Source of the DNA: Peribacillus acanthi
GTDB lineage: Bacteria > Bacillota > Bacilli > Bacillales > DSM-1321
Assembly (NCBI RefSeq): GCF_003073175.1
Contig: NZ_QBBX01000016.1
Coordinates: 11,157-43,642 of the forward strand
DNA length: 32,486 nt
Direction of reading: 5' to 3'
The notes under the pieces are model-generated. The model made no database searches and was not told the DNA's origin. It worked only from the letters and a program-made list of their open reading frames with translations. Shown piece after piece: positions 15,177 through 22,478 of the stretch. Both the position numbers and the translations under genes were made by a program. Position 1 is the stretch's first letter. Each line of letters begins with the position of its first letter.

Positions 15177-17108
15177 TCAGAGAACCATTTTCCTTTTTAC
15201 TTGAGTAAAATATCTTTGTCTAATCAATAGGAAGTACAGGATTTGGGCAATGAAAAATACTAAGATGACGATTAACGATTCTTTCACGATTGATAATGTA
15301 TAAAGACTTTGTAGGGCAGTGAAAGCAAACAAACTATGGATGACGGCTACAATGATAGGGATAAAGAACAGACATTGTAGCTGAGAAGTAATGATTTTTT
15401 TTAATTCTTTATCGGTTAATCCTATCTTAGAAATCGCTCTATAACGGACTTGGTCTTCTTCAAGGTCTGTATATAATCGGAAATATATAAAACTGCCCGC
15501 AGCGATAAAGAATACCGCACCTACTAGTAAACCGATAAACATCATCGTTCGATAAGCTAATTTTGTCATTTTGTAATCATAGCCAGCAGAGGTGAATATG
15601 AATGGTGGTTGATTGATTTCACCCTTTTGAAGCTGTTCAAAGTTATTCATCACTTGGTCATGAATCGATTTACCAATTTTAGAGGTTTGCTCGAAGTTCT
15701 CTAACCAACCATCCATCATATACCCAACATAATGAAAGGACTTGGCATTATTTAATGTTTCTATCATTTCATCATGTACAACCAATTGATTAACGTAGAT
15801 GGAGTATTGATTAAAGATCGGCTGGTCGACCATTCCTTTTAATGAAAGAGTTACGTTTACTTCTGCAAGAGGGATATCCCTAGGTGTTGTGTCGATTGTA
15901 TGCATATATTTAAGATTTGCTGGAACTATCATCGTTTCGTTTTCTAATAGTTGTATAGTTTTGTAACCCTTTGCTGTTGCAATTTCATTATAAGAAGATA
16001 AGGGAACCAAAAGTACTTTGTTTTTTGTATTCCCACTTATGGCCTCTTTTCCATGAACTTCTACCTTTTGATAATCCATTCCTTGAAGCTTCATATCCTG
16101 TTCAATCGTTTCTAGATTTTTTTCATGGATTGAGTCTTCATTAGGATATAAATAAGTAAGGGCAAAAGGTCGGTTCGTCTCGAATTGTTTAGAATAAACA
16201 TTTAAGGAAGCCATTGCCCCAACGGATGAAATCGCTACGGTAGCAACCATTGTGACTAGGAAAAACATTCGAGCATTGTCCTTCATTCGAAACACTAAGT
16301 CTGAAATAATCAGCATTCTTGTGCGCTTCCAAAAAAACGAGCGGCTTTTTTTCAATTTTTTCAGGATAAATACACTCATTTGTGTAAAGAAAAAATACGT
16401 TCCAATCGTGATTGATGCTACACAAGGAAGAAGTCTATGGACCATATTATTTTCTGTAGTCGTAATTGCTAAGTAATACCCAACTCCGAAGAGGATGATT
16501 GCTAAAAGAGAAAACCAAACAGATACTTTTGGTTCTTTTTTTGGCTTGGCACTTCCAACTAACAGTTCGATTAGTTTGGTCTGCTTTAACATTAATGAAG
16601 TAAAAATAGTAATAACCATAAATAGAGCTAAAAAGGCGATTGTTGTTAAGGAAAGGGATTTCCAGGAAATATAGAACGAAAGCGGTTCTAGTCCTAAAAA
16701 CTTCGATCCAACTAGTAAAAATACTTTTGCGAATAGTAATCCAAAGCCTATACCCGTAAGAATAGAGAAGAGGGAAATAAACATATTCTCCATAAAAACC
16801 AGTAAACGGAGCTTTTTATTCGTCATGCCTAGCATAGATAATAGTCCTAGCTCTTTCTTTCGTGCGGAAAGAAAGGCACTAGTCGAGTAAAGAATAAAGA
16901 AAAATGAAAAGATATAAATCAACCATTGAGCAACCTCCATAGCCTTTATTGCTAATGCCTCAATGGTGCCTGATTTTACATCGGGATGAAAGATAAACAT
17001 GGAGTAAATGAAAAAAACCATTACAGAAAAAGAGCTACTTAAGAAAAAGGCCCCATATGTTCGCTTGCTCCTGCTGACATTTCTATACGCGAATGAGAGT
17101 AGGTTCAT
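15177..17108 (-). CDS. BceB-like ABC transporter permease
   Basis: 643 residues from the ATG at 17108, preceded by GGAGGTGAAAATC; an upstream in-frame ATG at 17138 lies deep in the ATPase gene. The start NLLSFAYRNVSRSKRTYGAF, ten predicted membrane helices and a large extracellular domain (about 290-510) match BceB/PsdB-type permeases. These act with a BceA-type ATPase to release peptide antibiotics such as bacitracin from their lipid-II-cycle targets, and signal flux to the kinase. The gene overlaps the ATPase gene by 26 bases. The specific antibiotic cannot be inferred. Confidence 0.92.
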   Translation of the reverse strand: MNLLSFAYRNVSRSKRTYGAFFLSSSFSVMVFFIYSMFIFHPDVKSGTIEALAIKAMEVAQWLIYIFSFFFILYSTSAFLSARKKELGLLSMLGMTNKKLRLLVFMENMFISLFSILTGIGFGLLFAKVFLLVGSKFLGLEPLSFYISWKSLSLTTIAFLALFMVITIFTSLMLKQTKLIELLVGSAKPKKEPKVSVWFSLLAIILFGVGYYLAITTTENNMVHRLLPCVASITIGTYFFFTQMSVFILKKLKKSRSFFWKRTRMLIISDLVFRMKDNARMFFLVTMVATVAISSVGAMASLNVYSKQFETNRPFALTYLYPNEDSIHEKNLETIEQDMKLQGMDYQKVEVHGKEAISGNTKNKVLLVPLSSYNEIATAKGYKTIQLLENETMIVPANLKYMHTIDTTPRDIPLAEVNVTLSLKGMVDQPIFNQYSIYVNQLVVHDEMIETLNNAKSFHYVGYMMDGWLENFEQTSKIGKSIHDQVMNNFEQLQKGEINQPPFIFTSAGYDYKMTKLAYRTMMFIGLLVGAVFFIAAGSFIYFRLYTDLEEDQVRYRAISKIGLTDKELKKIITSQLQCLFFIPIIVAVIHSLFAFTALQSLYTLSIVKESLIVILVFFIAQILYFLLIRQRYFTQVKRKMVL

Positions 17109-17853
17109 GATTTTCACCTCCAAGCATGGAAAGGACATTGACTATGTTTTGATAAAAGATAGAACGATTTTCTCCTTTATACAGCTCATTAAAGATTTGG
17201 CCATCTTTTATGAACAGGACTCGATCGCTATAGCTTGCGGCAAATACGTCATGAGTCACCATCATCATGGTCGTCAAAAGCTCTTTATTCATCTGTACCA
17301 TCATTTCCATGACATCCTTTGAAGCTTTAGAATCAAGATTTCCAGTTGGTTCATCGGCTAGAATAAGGGACGGATTATGAATGAGGGCACGGGCAACAGC
17401 TGTTCTTTGAGCTTGGCCACCAGATATTTCATAGGTTCTTTTGTCGATCAGGCTTTCTATTCCGAGTCTCGTACTGATTTCCCATAATCTTTTAGATGCT
17501 TCTTTTTCCTTCACTCCATCTAAAATCAGTGGCAGGACAATATTTTCTCCGACAGTTAATGTCGATAGGAGATTATAATCTTGAAAAACGAAGCCCAATT
17601 GCTTCCGACGAAATTGTGCAAGGTTATCTCCTTTTAAAAGGTGTGGATTAGTCCCGTTAATAAAGACTTCCCCAGAGCTGGGTGAATCAATGGTGGAAAT
17701 GACATTTAACATAGTCGTCTTACCACTTCCCGAAGGCCCCATAACCGCTACAAATTCTCCTTCTTCGATTGAAAAATTAACTTCTTTTAGGGCTTCAAAC
17801 GAAATATTCCCTTTATAGATCTTTCTTACATTTTTTACTTGTAAAAGTGTCAT
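17083..17853 (-). CDS. BceA-like ABC transporter ATPase
   Basis: 256 residues. Walker A GPSGSGKT (39-46), Q-loop near FVFQDYN (89-94), signature ISGGQAQR (143-150), Walker B with catalytic Glu168 (ILADEPTGNLD) and the switch His in MVTHD. The signature reads ISGGQA where LSGGQQ is usual, a conservative change. It follows the MacB/LolD-like subfamily architecture used by antimicrobial-peptide transporters. The SD AGGAGG lies 9 bases before the ATG. It sits 28 bp downstream of a 28-codon membrane-peptide ORF. Confidence 0.93.
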   Translation of the reverse strand: MTLLQVKNVRKIYKGNISFEALKEVNFSIEEGEFVAVMGPSGSGKTTMLNVISTIDSPSSGEVFINGTNPHLLKGDNLAQFRRKQLGFVFQDYNLLSTLTVGENIVLPLILDGVKEKEASKRLWEISTRLGIESLIDKRTYEISGGQAQRTAVARALIHNPSLILADEPTGNLDSKASKDVMEMMVQMNKELLTTMMMVTHDVFAASYSDRVLFIKDGQIFNELYKGENRSIFYQNIVNVLSMLGGENHEPTLIRV

Positions 17854-17881
17854 GAATTCATACCTCCTAGTTTAATGTTCA

Positions 17882-17968
17882 TTAATATAAAAACGCTGCT
17901 GAAACCATCAATCCAACAACGACCGAATACATCGCTACAATCAACTTTGTAATGATAGCTGCATTCAT
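17882..17968 (-). CDS. Small hydrophobic membrane peptide at the head of the Bce module
   Basis: A 28-codon ORF: MNAAIITKLIVAMYS followed by a hydrophobic stretch ending SAAFLY, with one Lys near the N-terminus and otherwise a single membrane helix. An SD-like GGGAGATGAT lies upstream; its spacing (about 10 bases) fits a TTG at 17974 two codons before the ATG better than the ATG itself (16), which would give 30 residues. It lies on the same strand as the ATPase gene, 28 bp ahead of it. I do not recognise the sequence. It could be a transporter or kinase accessory peptide, like other single-helix small proteins, or a translated leader. Confidence 0.5.
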   Translation of the reverse strand: MNAAIITKLIVAMYSVVVGLMVSAAFLY

Positions 17969-18012
17969 TCTCAATCCATCATCATCTCCCAATAAGTGTT
18001 TTTCTTATCTTC

Positions 18013-18018
18013 ACTATA
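18013..18018 (-). promoter_or_regulatory. Candidate -10 of the Bce-type operon
   Basis: TATAGT on the minus strand, about 40 bases before the small-peptide ORF. The hexamer 17 bp upstream (TGGGTT) is a poor -35, as often seen at promoters that need a response regulator. Confidence 0.35.
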
Positions 18019-18062
18019 GAGGATGATGATCTTACAACCCATAGTTCTCCATTACATTAATC

Positions 18063-18076
18063 TTACATTTTAGTAA
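18063..18076. promoter_or_regulatory. Candidate response-regulator binding site
   Basis: TTACA-TTTT-AGTAA is one base from the TNACA-N4-TGTAA inverted repeat known for BceR-like regulators. It lies about 45 bp upstream of the putative -10. The partner BceR-like protein is encoded in the same operon. Confidence 0.45.
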
Positions 18077-18243
18077 GGTTAGAAGTTTTCAGCTAAGTTG
18101 TCACTTTGATTAAAAATCCGGGAAGTTATTGTATGACAAATAAATATTAAAAAAATAATGAAAATTCATAGAAAGTTATGTGAAATAGGAGTACACTCCA
18201 AATATAAGTTAATCCTTTCGAATTCCGAATTAAAAGAAGGAAG

Positions 18244-19500
18244 ATGAAAACAATGGGATATTCACCTGAGATAATCAAACAAAATGAAAAGTACAGTATT
18301 TTAAATGGGGCGGCTTCCACTTTTTCAAATGGAATTGTTACTAGCTATATTCCATTACTAGCGATAAGCGTGGTGGGAGCATCAAATCAGCAAGTGGGAT
18401 TAATTAGTTCTTTGCCATCACTAATGACAGTGATTGCCATGATTCCTGGCGCATGGTGGATAAACCGTCTGGAGCAGAAAAAAGGATTCACAGCTGCCTC
18501 CATCTTTGCAGCTCGATTTTTTATTTTCTTACTCTTACTAATTCCTTTTTTTAATAAAGAATGGCAAGCGTGGATGTTAGTAGGAATTGTAGCGGCGATG
18601 GGTTTACCAAATGCCATTGCAACTCTTTCATGGCAATCCTTTATTGGAGATTTGATTCCGGATGAGAGAAGGGGCTCCTTCTTTAGTGAACGGAATCGAG
18701 TATTAACATTAGTAGGTATGATTGTAACCTTTCTCATTGGTTTCATTATGCAATTTTATGACAAACATAGTCCTGGACCCTATCAAGTCGTGTTTTTTAT
18801 TTGTTTCTTGTTTGGTTTGATTGAAGTGTACTATTTGATTAAACATAAAGAAATACCATTAAAGAGAGTAAAAAAATCCTCTAAAGGTTTTGGGAAGTCA
18901 TTTGAGATTTTTAAACATAAGCCCTATTTTTATTTTTTAGTATGTGCGATTTTATTTAATTTTGGCTGGCAAATGGCTTGGCCGTTGTTTAACATTTATC
19001 AAATCAATTATGCCCATGCTTCCGCATTTTGGATTAGTCTCTTTACAGTTGCTAATCAAATATCACAAATGGCCAGTTATAAATGGTGGGGGAGAAGTGC
19101 GGAAAAATGGGGGAATTCAGTCATGCTTTCGGTGGCTGGAATTGGAATGGCATCCGCTCCGATATTAACCGTACTTTCCAAAAATCTAATTTATTTGACT
19201 TTGATTAACTTTTTGACAGGAATTTTTGTCGCAGGGACTGTCATGCTGCTATTCAACCAGCTTCTTCATGTGTCGCCAGATGAAAATCGAACCAGTTTTA
19301 TTGCTAATTATAATTTATTAATTGCAGGTATGGGGTTTATTGCTCCTCAATTTGGGGTTTATTTATTAGAGGCGTACTCCATGAATAGTGCTATGATTAT
19401 CTCCACAATCCTTCGATTAGTGGGTGGAATTTCATTTTTAATCGTTGTGATTTATATTGATCGTCAGAAGCTTCGTCCAATAAAAAGACGTTCAGCTTAA
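18244..19500 (+). CDS. MFS transporter
   Basis: 418 residues, about 12 membrane helices, with a motif-A-like loop INRLEQKKG and a second SGDLIPDERRGSFFSERNR-like region (GDLIPDERRGSFFSERN) after helix 4-5, resembling uncharacterised Firmicute MFS permeases. The ATG at 18244 lies 3 bases after AGAAGG; an ATG three codons later (18253) has 12, so the true start is uncertain by three residues. Function is export or uptake of an unknown small molecule. It is divergent from the Bce-type module and monocistronic, with a terminator at the end. Confidence 0.85.
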   Translation: MKTMGYSPEIIKQNEKYSILNGAASTFSNGIVTSYIPLLAISVVGASNQQVGLISSLPSLMTVIAMIPGAWWINRLEQKKGFTAASIFAARFFIFLLLLIPFFNKEWQAWMLVGIVAAMGLPNAIATLSWQSFIGDLIPDERRGSFFSERNRVLTLVGMIVTFLIGFIMQFYDKHSPGPYQVVFFICFLFGLIEVYYLIKHKEIPLKRVKKSSKGFGKSFEIFKHKPYFYFLVCAILFNFGWQMAWPLFNIYQINYAHASAFWISLFTVANQISQMASYKWWGRSAEKWGNSVMLSVAGIGMASAPILTVLSKNLIYLTLINFLTGIFVAGTVMLLFNQLLHVSPDENRTSFIANYNLLIAGMGFIAPQFGVYLLEAYSMNSAMIISTILRLVGGISFLIVVIYIDRQKLRPIKRRSA

Positions 19501-19505
19501 AAGAG

Positions 19506-19531
19506 GGCACGCCTAGTCAGCGTGTCTTTTA
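19506..19531 (+). terminator. Rho-independent terminator
   Basis: A 7-bp stem GGCACGC/GCGTGTC with a 7-base loop followed by TTTTATTATTTTT, just after the MFS stop codon. Confidence 0.85.
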
Positions 19532-19604
19532 TTATTTTTGGATGTATTGGACATTCTATTCAAATAATACCTAATAGACATTAGAAGAAGGAAGGAGCAT
19601 ACAT

Positions 19605-20183
19605 ATGCATTGGTATGAAAAATTAAATCAATATTTTCCAATTGAAGAAATGAAATCAAAGGAGCATATAGAAACTCTATTGGATGAGAAGTCTTCTATT
19701 TATCATAAAGAGGAAGGTCCCCATCATGTCTTGCTTTATGTTGAAACCCCTACATTCATTTTTATTGACTATCTATTTGTATCTAAAGAGTCACGTGGTC
19801 AAGGTCTGGGTGGCAAGCTATTAAAAAAACTGAAAGAAAAAGAAAAGCCTATTATTCTTGAGGTAGAGCCTGTTAATTATGAAGATACAGATACTGCTAA
19901 ACGCCTTCAATTTTATAAACGAGAGGGCTTTGAACACGCTCAATCGATAGGCTATCGAAGAAGATCACTTGCAACTAAAGAAATAAATGAAATGGAAATA
20001 CTTTATTGGGCACCAAATAATGAATCTGAGGAAATGGTCTACGAAGCGATGAAGAAGACCTATGAAAAGATTCATACCTATAAGGATGAGCAATTTTATG
20101 GGGAATCCTATCAGCCAGTTGCTGAAGTGCTAACTTTTGATGAGAAGTCGGATCGTGAAAATATCCTGAGCAACTTAGATTAA
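19605..20183 (+). CDS. GNAT family N-acetyltransferase
   Basis: 192 residues. The acetyl-CoA pyrophosphate-binding motif is RGQGLGGKLL (about 64-73), preceded by the FIDYLFVSKESRG strand and followed by LQFYKREGF, the usual last GNAT helix. The C-terminal 60 residues are polar and outside the core domain. The substrate cannot be inferred. The SD AAGGAG precedes the ATG. It is monocistronic and ends in a terminator, just ahead of the palindrome and recombinase-like gene. Confidence 0.85.
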   Translation: MHWYEKLNQYFPIEEMKSKEHIETLLDEKSSIYHKEEGPHHVLLYVETPTFIFIDYLFVSKESRGQGLGGKLLKKLKEKEKPIILEVEPVNYEDTDTAKRLQFYKREGFEHAQSIGYRRRSLATKEINEMEILYWAPNNESEEMVYEAMKKTYEKIHTYKDEQFYGESYQPVAEVLTFDEKSDRENILSNLD

Positions 20184-20185
20184 CC

Positions 20186-20220
20186 AATTCGACAGGGGTG
20201 ATTACTCCTGTCGAATTTTT
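20186..20220 (+). terminator. Rho-independent terminator
   Basis: An 11-bp perfect stem AATTCGACAGG/CCTGTCGAATT with a 10-base loop, followed by a T-run. Confidence 0.92.
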
Positions 20221-20234
20221 ATGGGATAATTCAT

Positions 20235-20240
20235 TATAAT
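20235..20240 (+). promoter_or_regulatory. Consensus -10 ahead of the recombinase-like gene
   Basis: A perfect TATAAT whose last four bases are the first four of the inverted repeat. No good -35 is visible 17 bp upstream. If used, transcription would start inside the palindrome. Confidence 0.45.
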
Positions 20241-20280
20241 GTTACATAAATATATGTTATCATATATTTATGTAACATTA
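20237..20280. repeat. Perfect 20-bp inverted repeat before the recombinase-like gene
   Basis: The arm 20237-20256 (TAATGTTACATAAATATATG) and its exact reverse complement 20261-20280 flank a TTAT loop. The right arm ends at the SD AGGAGATA of the recombinase-like gene. It has no T-run and lies after a complete terminator, so it is not a terminator. It could be an operator for the gene product, a recombinase-type two-arm site, or an mRNA hairpin masking the SD. Confidence 0.95.
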
Positions 20281-20291
20281 AGGAGATAGAT

Positions 20292-20849
20292 ATGAACTTC
20301 GTAGAACCTATAAAAAGCAAAAGTCTAATTAATAATATGAAAGAATTTTTATTTTCACATTCAGCTCGCGACTATTGTTTATTTGTCTTAGGGATAAATA
20401 CTGGGATTAAACTTCAGGATTTACTTCTAATACACGTAAAAGATGTAGTTTCAAATACAGGTGAAGTTTTTGAATATTTACATTCTAACTCCCATCCAGA
20501 ACTCCCCATTTATTTAAACCACCATGTTCGAGAGTCTATTAGGCAGTGTATTCATAAAAATAATCTCCAAGTAGATGATTACTTATTTAAGTCTCGTAAG
20601 ACTAGTGATTCAATTACACGTCAGCAAGCCTATAGGGTCATTAATGAAGCGGCTAAACATGCTGGGATCAGTGAATCAGTTGGCACGACTACTCTAAGGA
20701 AAACATTCGGATATCATGCTTATAAAAAAGGAATTGCCATTTCCCTTATTCAGAAAAGGCTTCACCATTCTACACCCGCTGAAACTCTTCATTTCCTTGG
20801 TATTCAAAAAAAATCCGCTGTAGAGGTGAAATTGGATGTGAATTTATAA
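20292..20849 (+). CDS. Degenerate tyrosine-recombinase-fold protein
   Basis: 185 residues, matching only the catalytic domain of phage-integrase/XerCD-type proteins; no N-terminal core-binding domain. Aligning by motif, the first catalytic Arg (TGLRxxELL) is Lys40 (NTGIKLQDLLL), the HxxR histidine is Thr133 (TTTLRKTFGYHAY, Arg136 kept), His159 of LHHS is kept, and the nucleophilic Tyr of TLRYIGI is Phe168 (TLHFLGI). Without the Tyr it should not cut DNA, so a DNA-binding role is more likely. The SD AGGAG abuts a perfect 20-bp inverted repeat. The stop is 17 bp from the K+/H+ antiporter ATG, suggesting one transcript. Confidence 0.85.
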   Translation: MNFVEPIKSKSLINNMKEFLFSHSARDYCLFVLGINTGIKLQDLLLIHVKDVVSNTGEVFEYLHSNSHPELPIYLNHHVRESIRQCIHKNNLQVDDYLFKSRKTSDSITRQQAYRVINEAAKHAGISESVGTTTLRKTFGYHAYKKGIAISLIQKRLHHSTPAETLHFLGIQKKSAVEVKLDVNL

Positions 20850-20866
20850 AAGAAAGGGAGGATAAT

Positions 20867-22354
20867 ATGTTTGAGCATTTTCATACGGATACGTTTATCT
20901 TATTAGCTGCCATTTTATTTATCGCAGGTGTTATTACCACGAAGTTTTCTTCTAGATTAGGTCTGCCTTCTCTTGTTCTTTTTATGTTGGTTGGAATGTT
21001 CATGGGAAGTGATGTGTTAGGAATCATTTATTTTGATAATGCGAAGGCTGCTCAAATGATTGGTGTGCTTGCCTTAGTAATTATCCTATTTGAAGGGGGA
21101 TTACAAACGAGCTGGAAGAGTTTAAAGCCTGTCATTGTCCCTTCTCTTTCTTTGGCAACTATAGGCGTTCTTTTGACTTCGGGTATCGTAGCTGCAACAG
21201 CGAAATTTATTCTGGATATTGATTGGTTAGAAGCAATTCTTTTTGGTGCAATTGTAGGCTCAACAGATGCTGCTGCTGTTTTTGCGGTATTAAAAGGACA
21301 GAATATACAGTCAAAGCTTGGAGCAACACTCGAGGCAGAATCGGGTTCTAACGATCCTATGGCCGTGTTCCTCACAGTCGCAATGATTGAATTAATCAAC
21401 ATTCCTGACGCGAATGTTTTTCGACTGATAGTAGACTTTTTCATTCAGATGAGTGTCGGACTATTATTGGGATATGCGTTTGGAAAACTAGCTGTTTATG
21501 CGCTTAACCGTATCAATTTAGATTCAAGTGGACTTTATCCTGTGTTTGCTACTGCCTTTGCCCTACTTACTTATGGAGTAACGGCATTCTTAAATGGTAG
21601 TGGTTTGCTAGCGGTATATTTAACCGCCATCATCATAGGGAATGCAGACATTGCGTTTCGTCATTCAATCTTCCGTTTCTCAGAAGGGTTTGCCTGGATG
21701 ATGCAAATTTTAATGTTCGTAATCTTAGGATTATTAGTATTCCCTTCAGATTTATTTACAGGACACGTTATTGTCAAAGGTATTTTACTTTCTGCCATTC
21801 TTATGTTTATTGCGAGGCCAGTCGCCGTTTACATTTCTACCTGGAAGCTAGGTTTTACGAATAAGGAAGTATTATTTCTGTCATGGGCGGGTCTAAAAGG
21901 GGCGGTTCCGATTGTTCTAGCCACCTTCCCGTTATTATCTGATATTGATGGAAGTCAGTTGATTTTTAATGTAGTCTTCTTCGTTGTTTTGACAAGCTGT
22001 TTAATACAAGGAAGTACCATTGTAACTTTAGCACGTAAGTTAGGTTTAAATGAGCAAAAGAAATCCACACCGATGCATTCTCTTGAATTGGTGTCTCTAG
22101 GAAAAGCGAATGCAGAGATGATTGAATATGAAATGGAGGAGGATGCATCTATAGTTGGAAAGACCCTACAAGAGATTACTTTTCCTGAGGGATCCTTGGT
22201 CAATGCGATTATCCGGGAAGAAAAACTTATAACTCCGACTGGAAATACGGTGATTAATGCAGGAGATTTTCTCTATATCCTTACTTCAAGAGATAGAAAA
22301 CAACAAATTAAGCAGCTTCTAAGTGAAAAAAATACAAGCGAAATATCAGGCTGA
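20867..22354 (+). CDS. CPA1-family K+/H+ antiporter with TrkA-C domain
   Basis: 495 residues, NhaP2/CvrA-like. Twelve or more membrane helices cover about 1-390, with GSTDAAAVFAVL and EAESGSNDPMAVFLT carrying the ND-type ion-binding motif of CPA1 exchangers. The cytoplasmic C-terminus (about 405-490) is an RCK_C/TrkA-C domain (LVSLGKANAEMIEYEM, ITPTGNTVINAGDFLYIL), likely a nucleotide-controlled gate. It should exchange K+ or Na+ for H+ in osmotic and pH balance. The SD AGGGAGG is good. It sits 17 bp behind the recombinase-like gene and ends in a terminator overlapping its stop codon. Confidence 0.92.
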   Translation: MFEHFHTDTFILLAAILFIAGVITTKFSSRLGLPSLVLFMLVGMFMGSDVLGIIYFDNAKAAQMIGVLALVIILFEGGLQTSWKSLKPVIVPSLSLATIGVLLTSGIVAATAKFILDIDWLEAILFGAIVGSTDAAAVFAVLKGQNIQSKLGATLEAESGSNDPMAVFLTVAMIELINIPDANVFRLIVDFFIQMSVGLLLGYAFGKLAVYALNRINLDSSGLYPVFATAFALLTYGVTAFLNGSGLLAVYLTAIIIGNADIAFRHSIFRFSEGFAWMMQILMFVILGLLVFPSDLFTGHVIVKGILLSAILMFIARPVAVYISTWKLGFTNKEVLFLSWAGLKGAVPIVLATFPLLSDIDGSQLIFNVVFFVVLTSCLIQGSTIVTLARKLGLNEQKKSTPMHSLELVSLGKANAEMIEYEMEEDASIVGKTLQEITFPEGSLVNAIIREEKLITPTGNTVINAGDFLYILTSRDRKQQIKQLLSEKNTSEISG

Positions 22355-22377
22355 TCCAGTTGGATTGGCCTTTTTTT
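22348..22377 (+). terminator. Rho-independent terminator
   Basis: A 10-bp stem AGGCTGATCC/GGATTGGCCT with two wobble pairs and an AGTT loop, followed by a T-run. The stop codon of the antiporter lies within the stem. Confidence 0.88.
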
Positions 22378-22414
22378 ATACCTATAGAAAGTTAAAAAGC
22401 AAGAATTTGGATGT

Positions 22415-22444
22415 CATTCTTTATAAGGAATGATATAAAGAATG
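22415..22444. repeat. 11-bp inverted repeat upstream of the EamA gene
   Basis: CATTCTTTATA (22415-22425) and TATAAAGAATG (22434-22444) with an 8-base spacer. It lies 34 bp before the EamA start and has no T-run, so it looks like an operator or 5'-UTR hairpin. Confidence 0.7.
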
Positions 22445-22478
22445 TAATGAATCTATTTAAATGGAGAGAAGGCGAAAT

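Larger units (their letters stand above)
17975..18243. other. Divergent intergenic region between Bce module and MFS gene
   Basis: This stretch holds the Bce-side -10 and regulator site described separately, and the upstream region of the MFS gene. The latter includes GGAGTACACTCC (18188-18199), an imperfect dyad lying just before TATAAG (18203-18208). I see no further ORF or RNA element. Confidence 0.5.

Noticed and set aside
20237-20280. Reading the 20-bp inverted repeat as a terminator of the GNAT gene
   Set aside because: It lacks a T-run and a complete terminator already follows the GNAT stop at 20186-20220.
20292-20849. Integrase gene as the mark of a prophage or integrative element
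   Set aside because: No phage or conjugation genes, tRNA or att-like direct repeats adjoin it, and the catalytic residues are missing.
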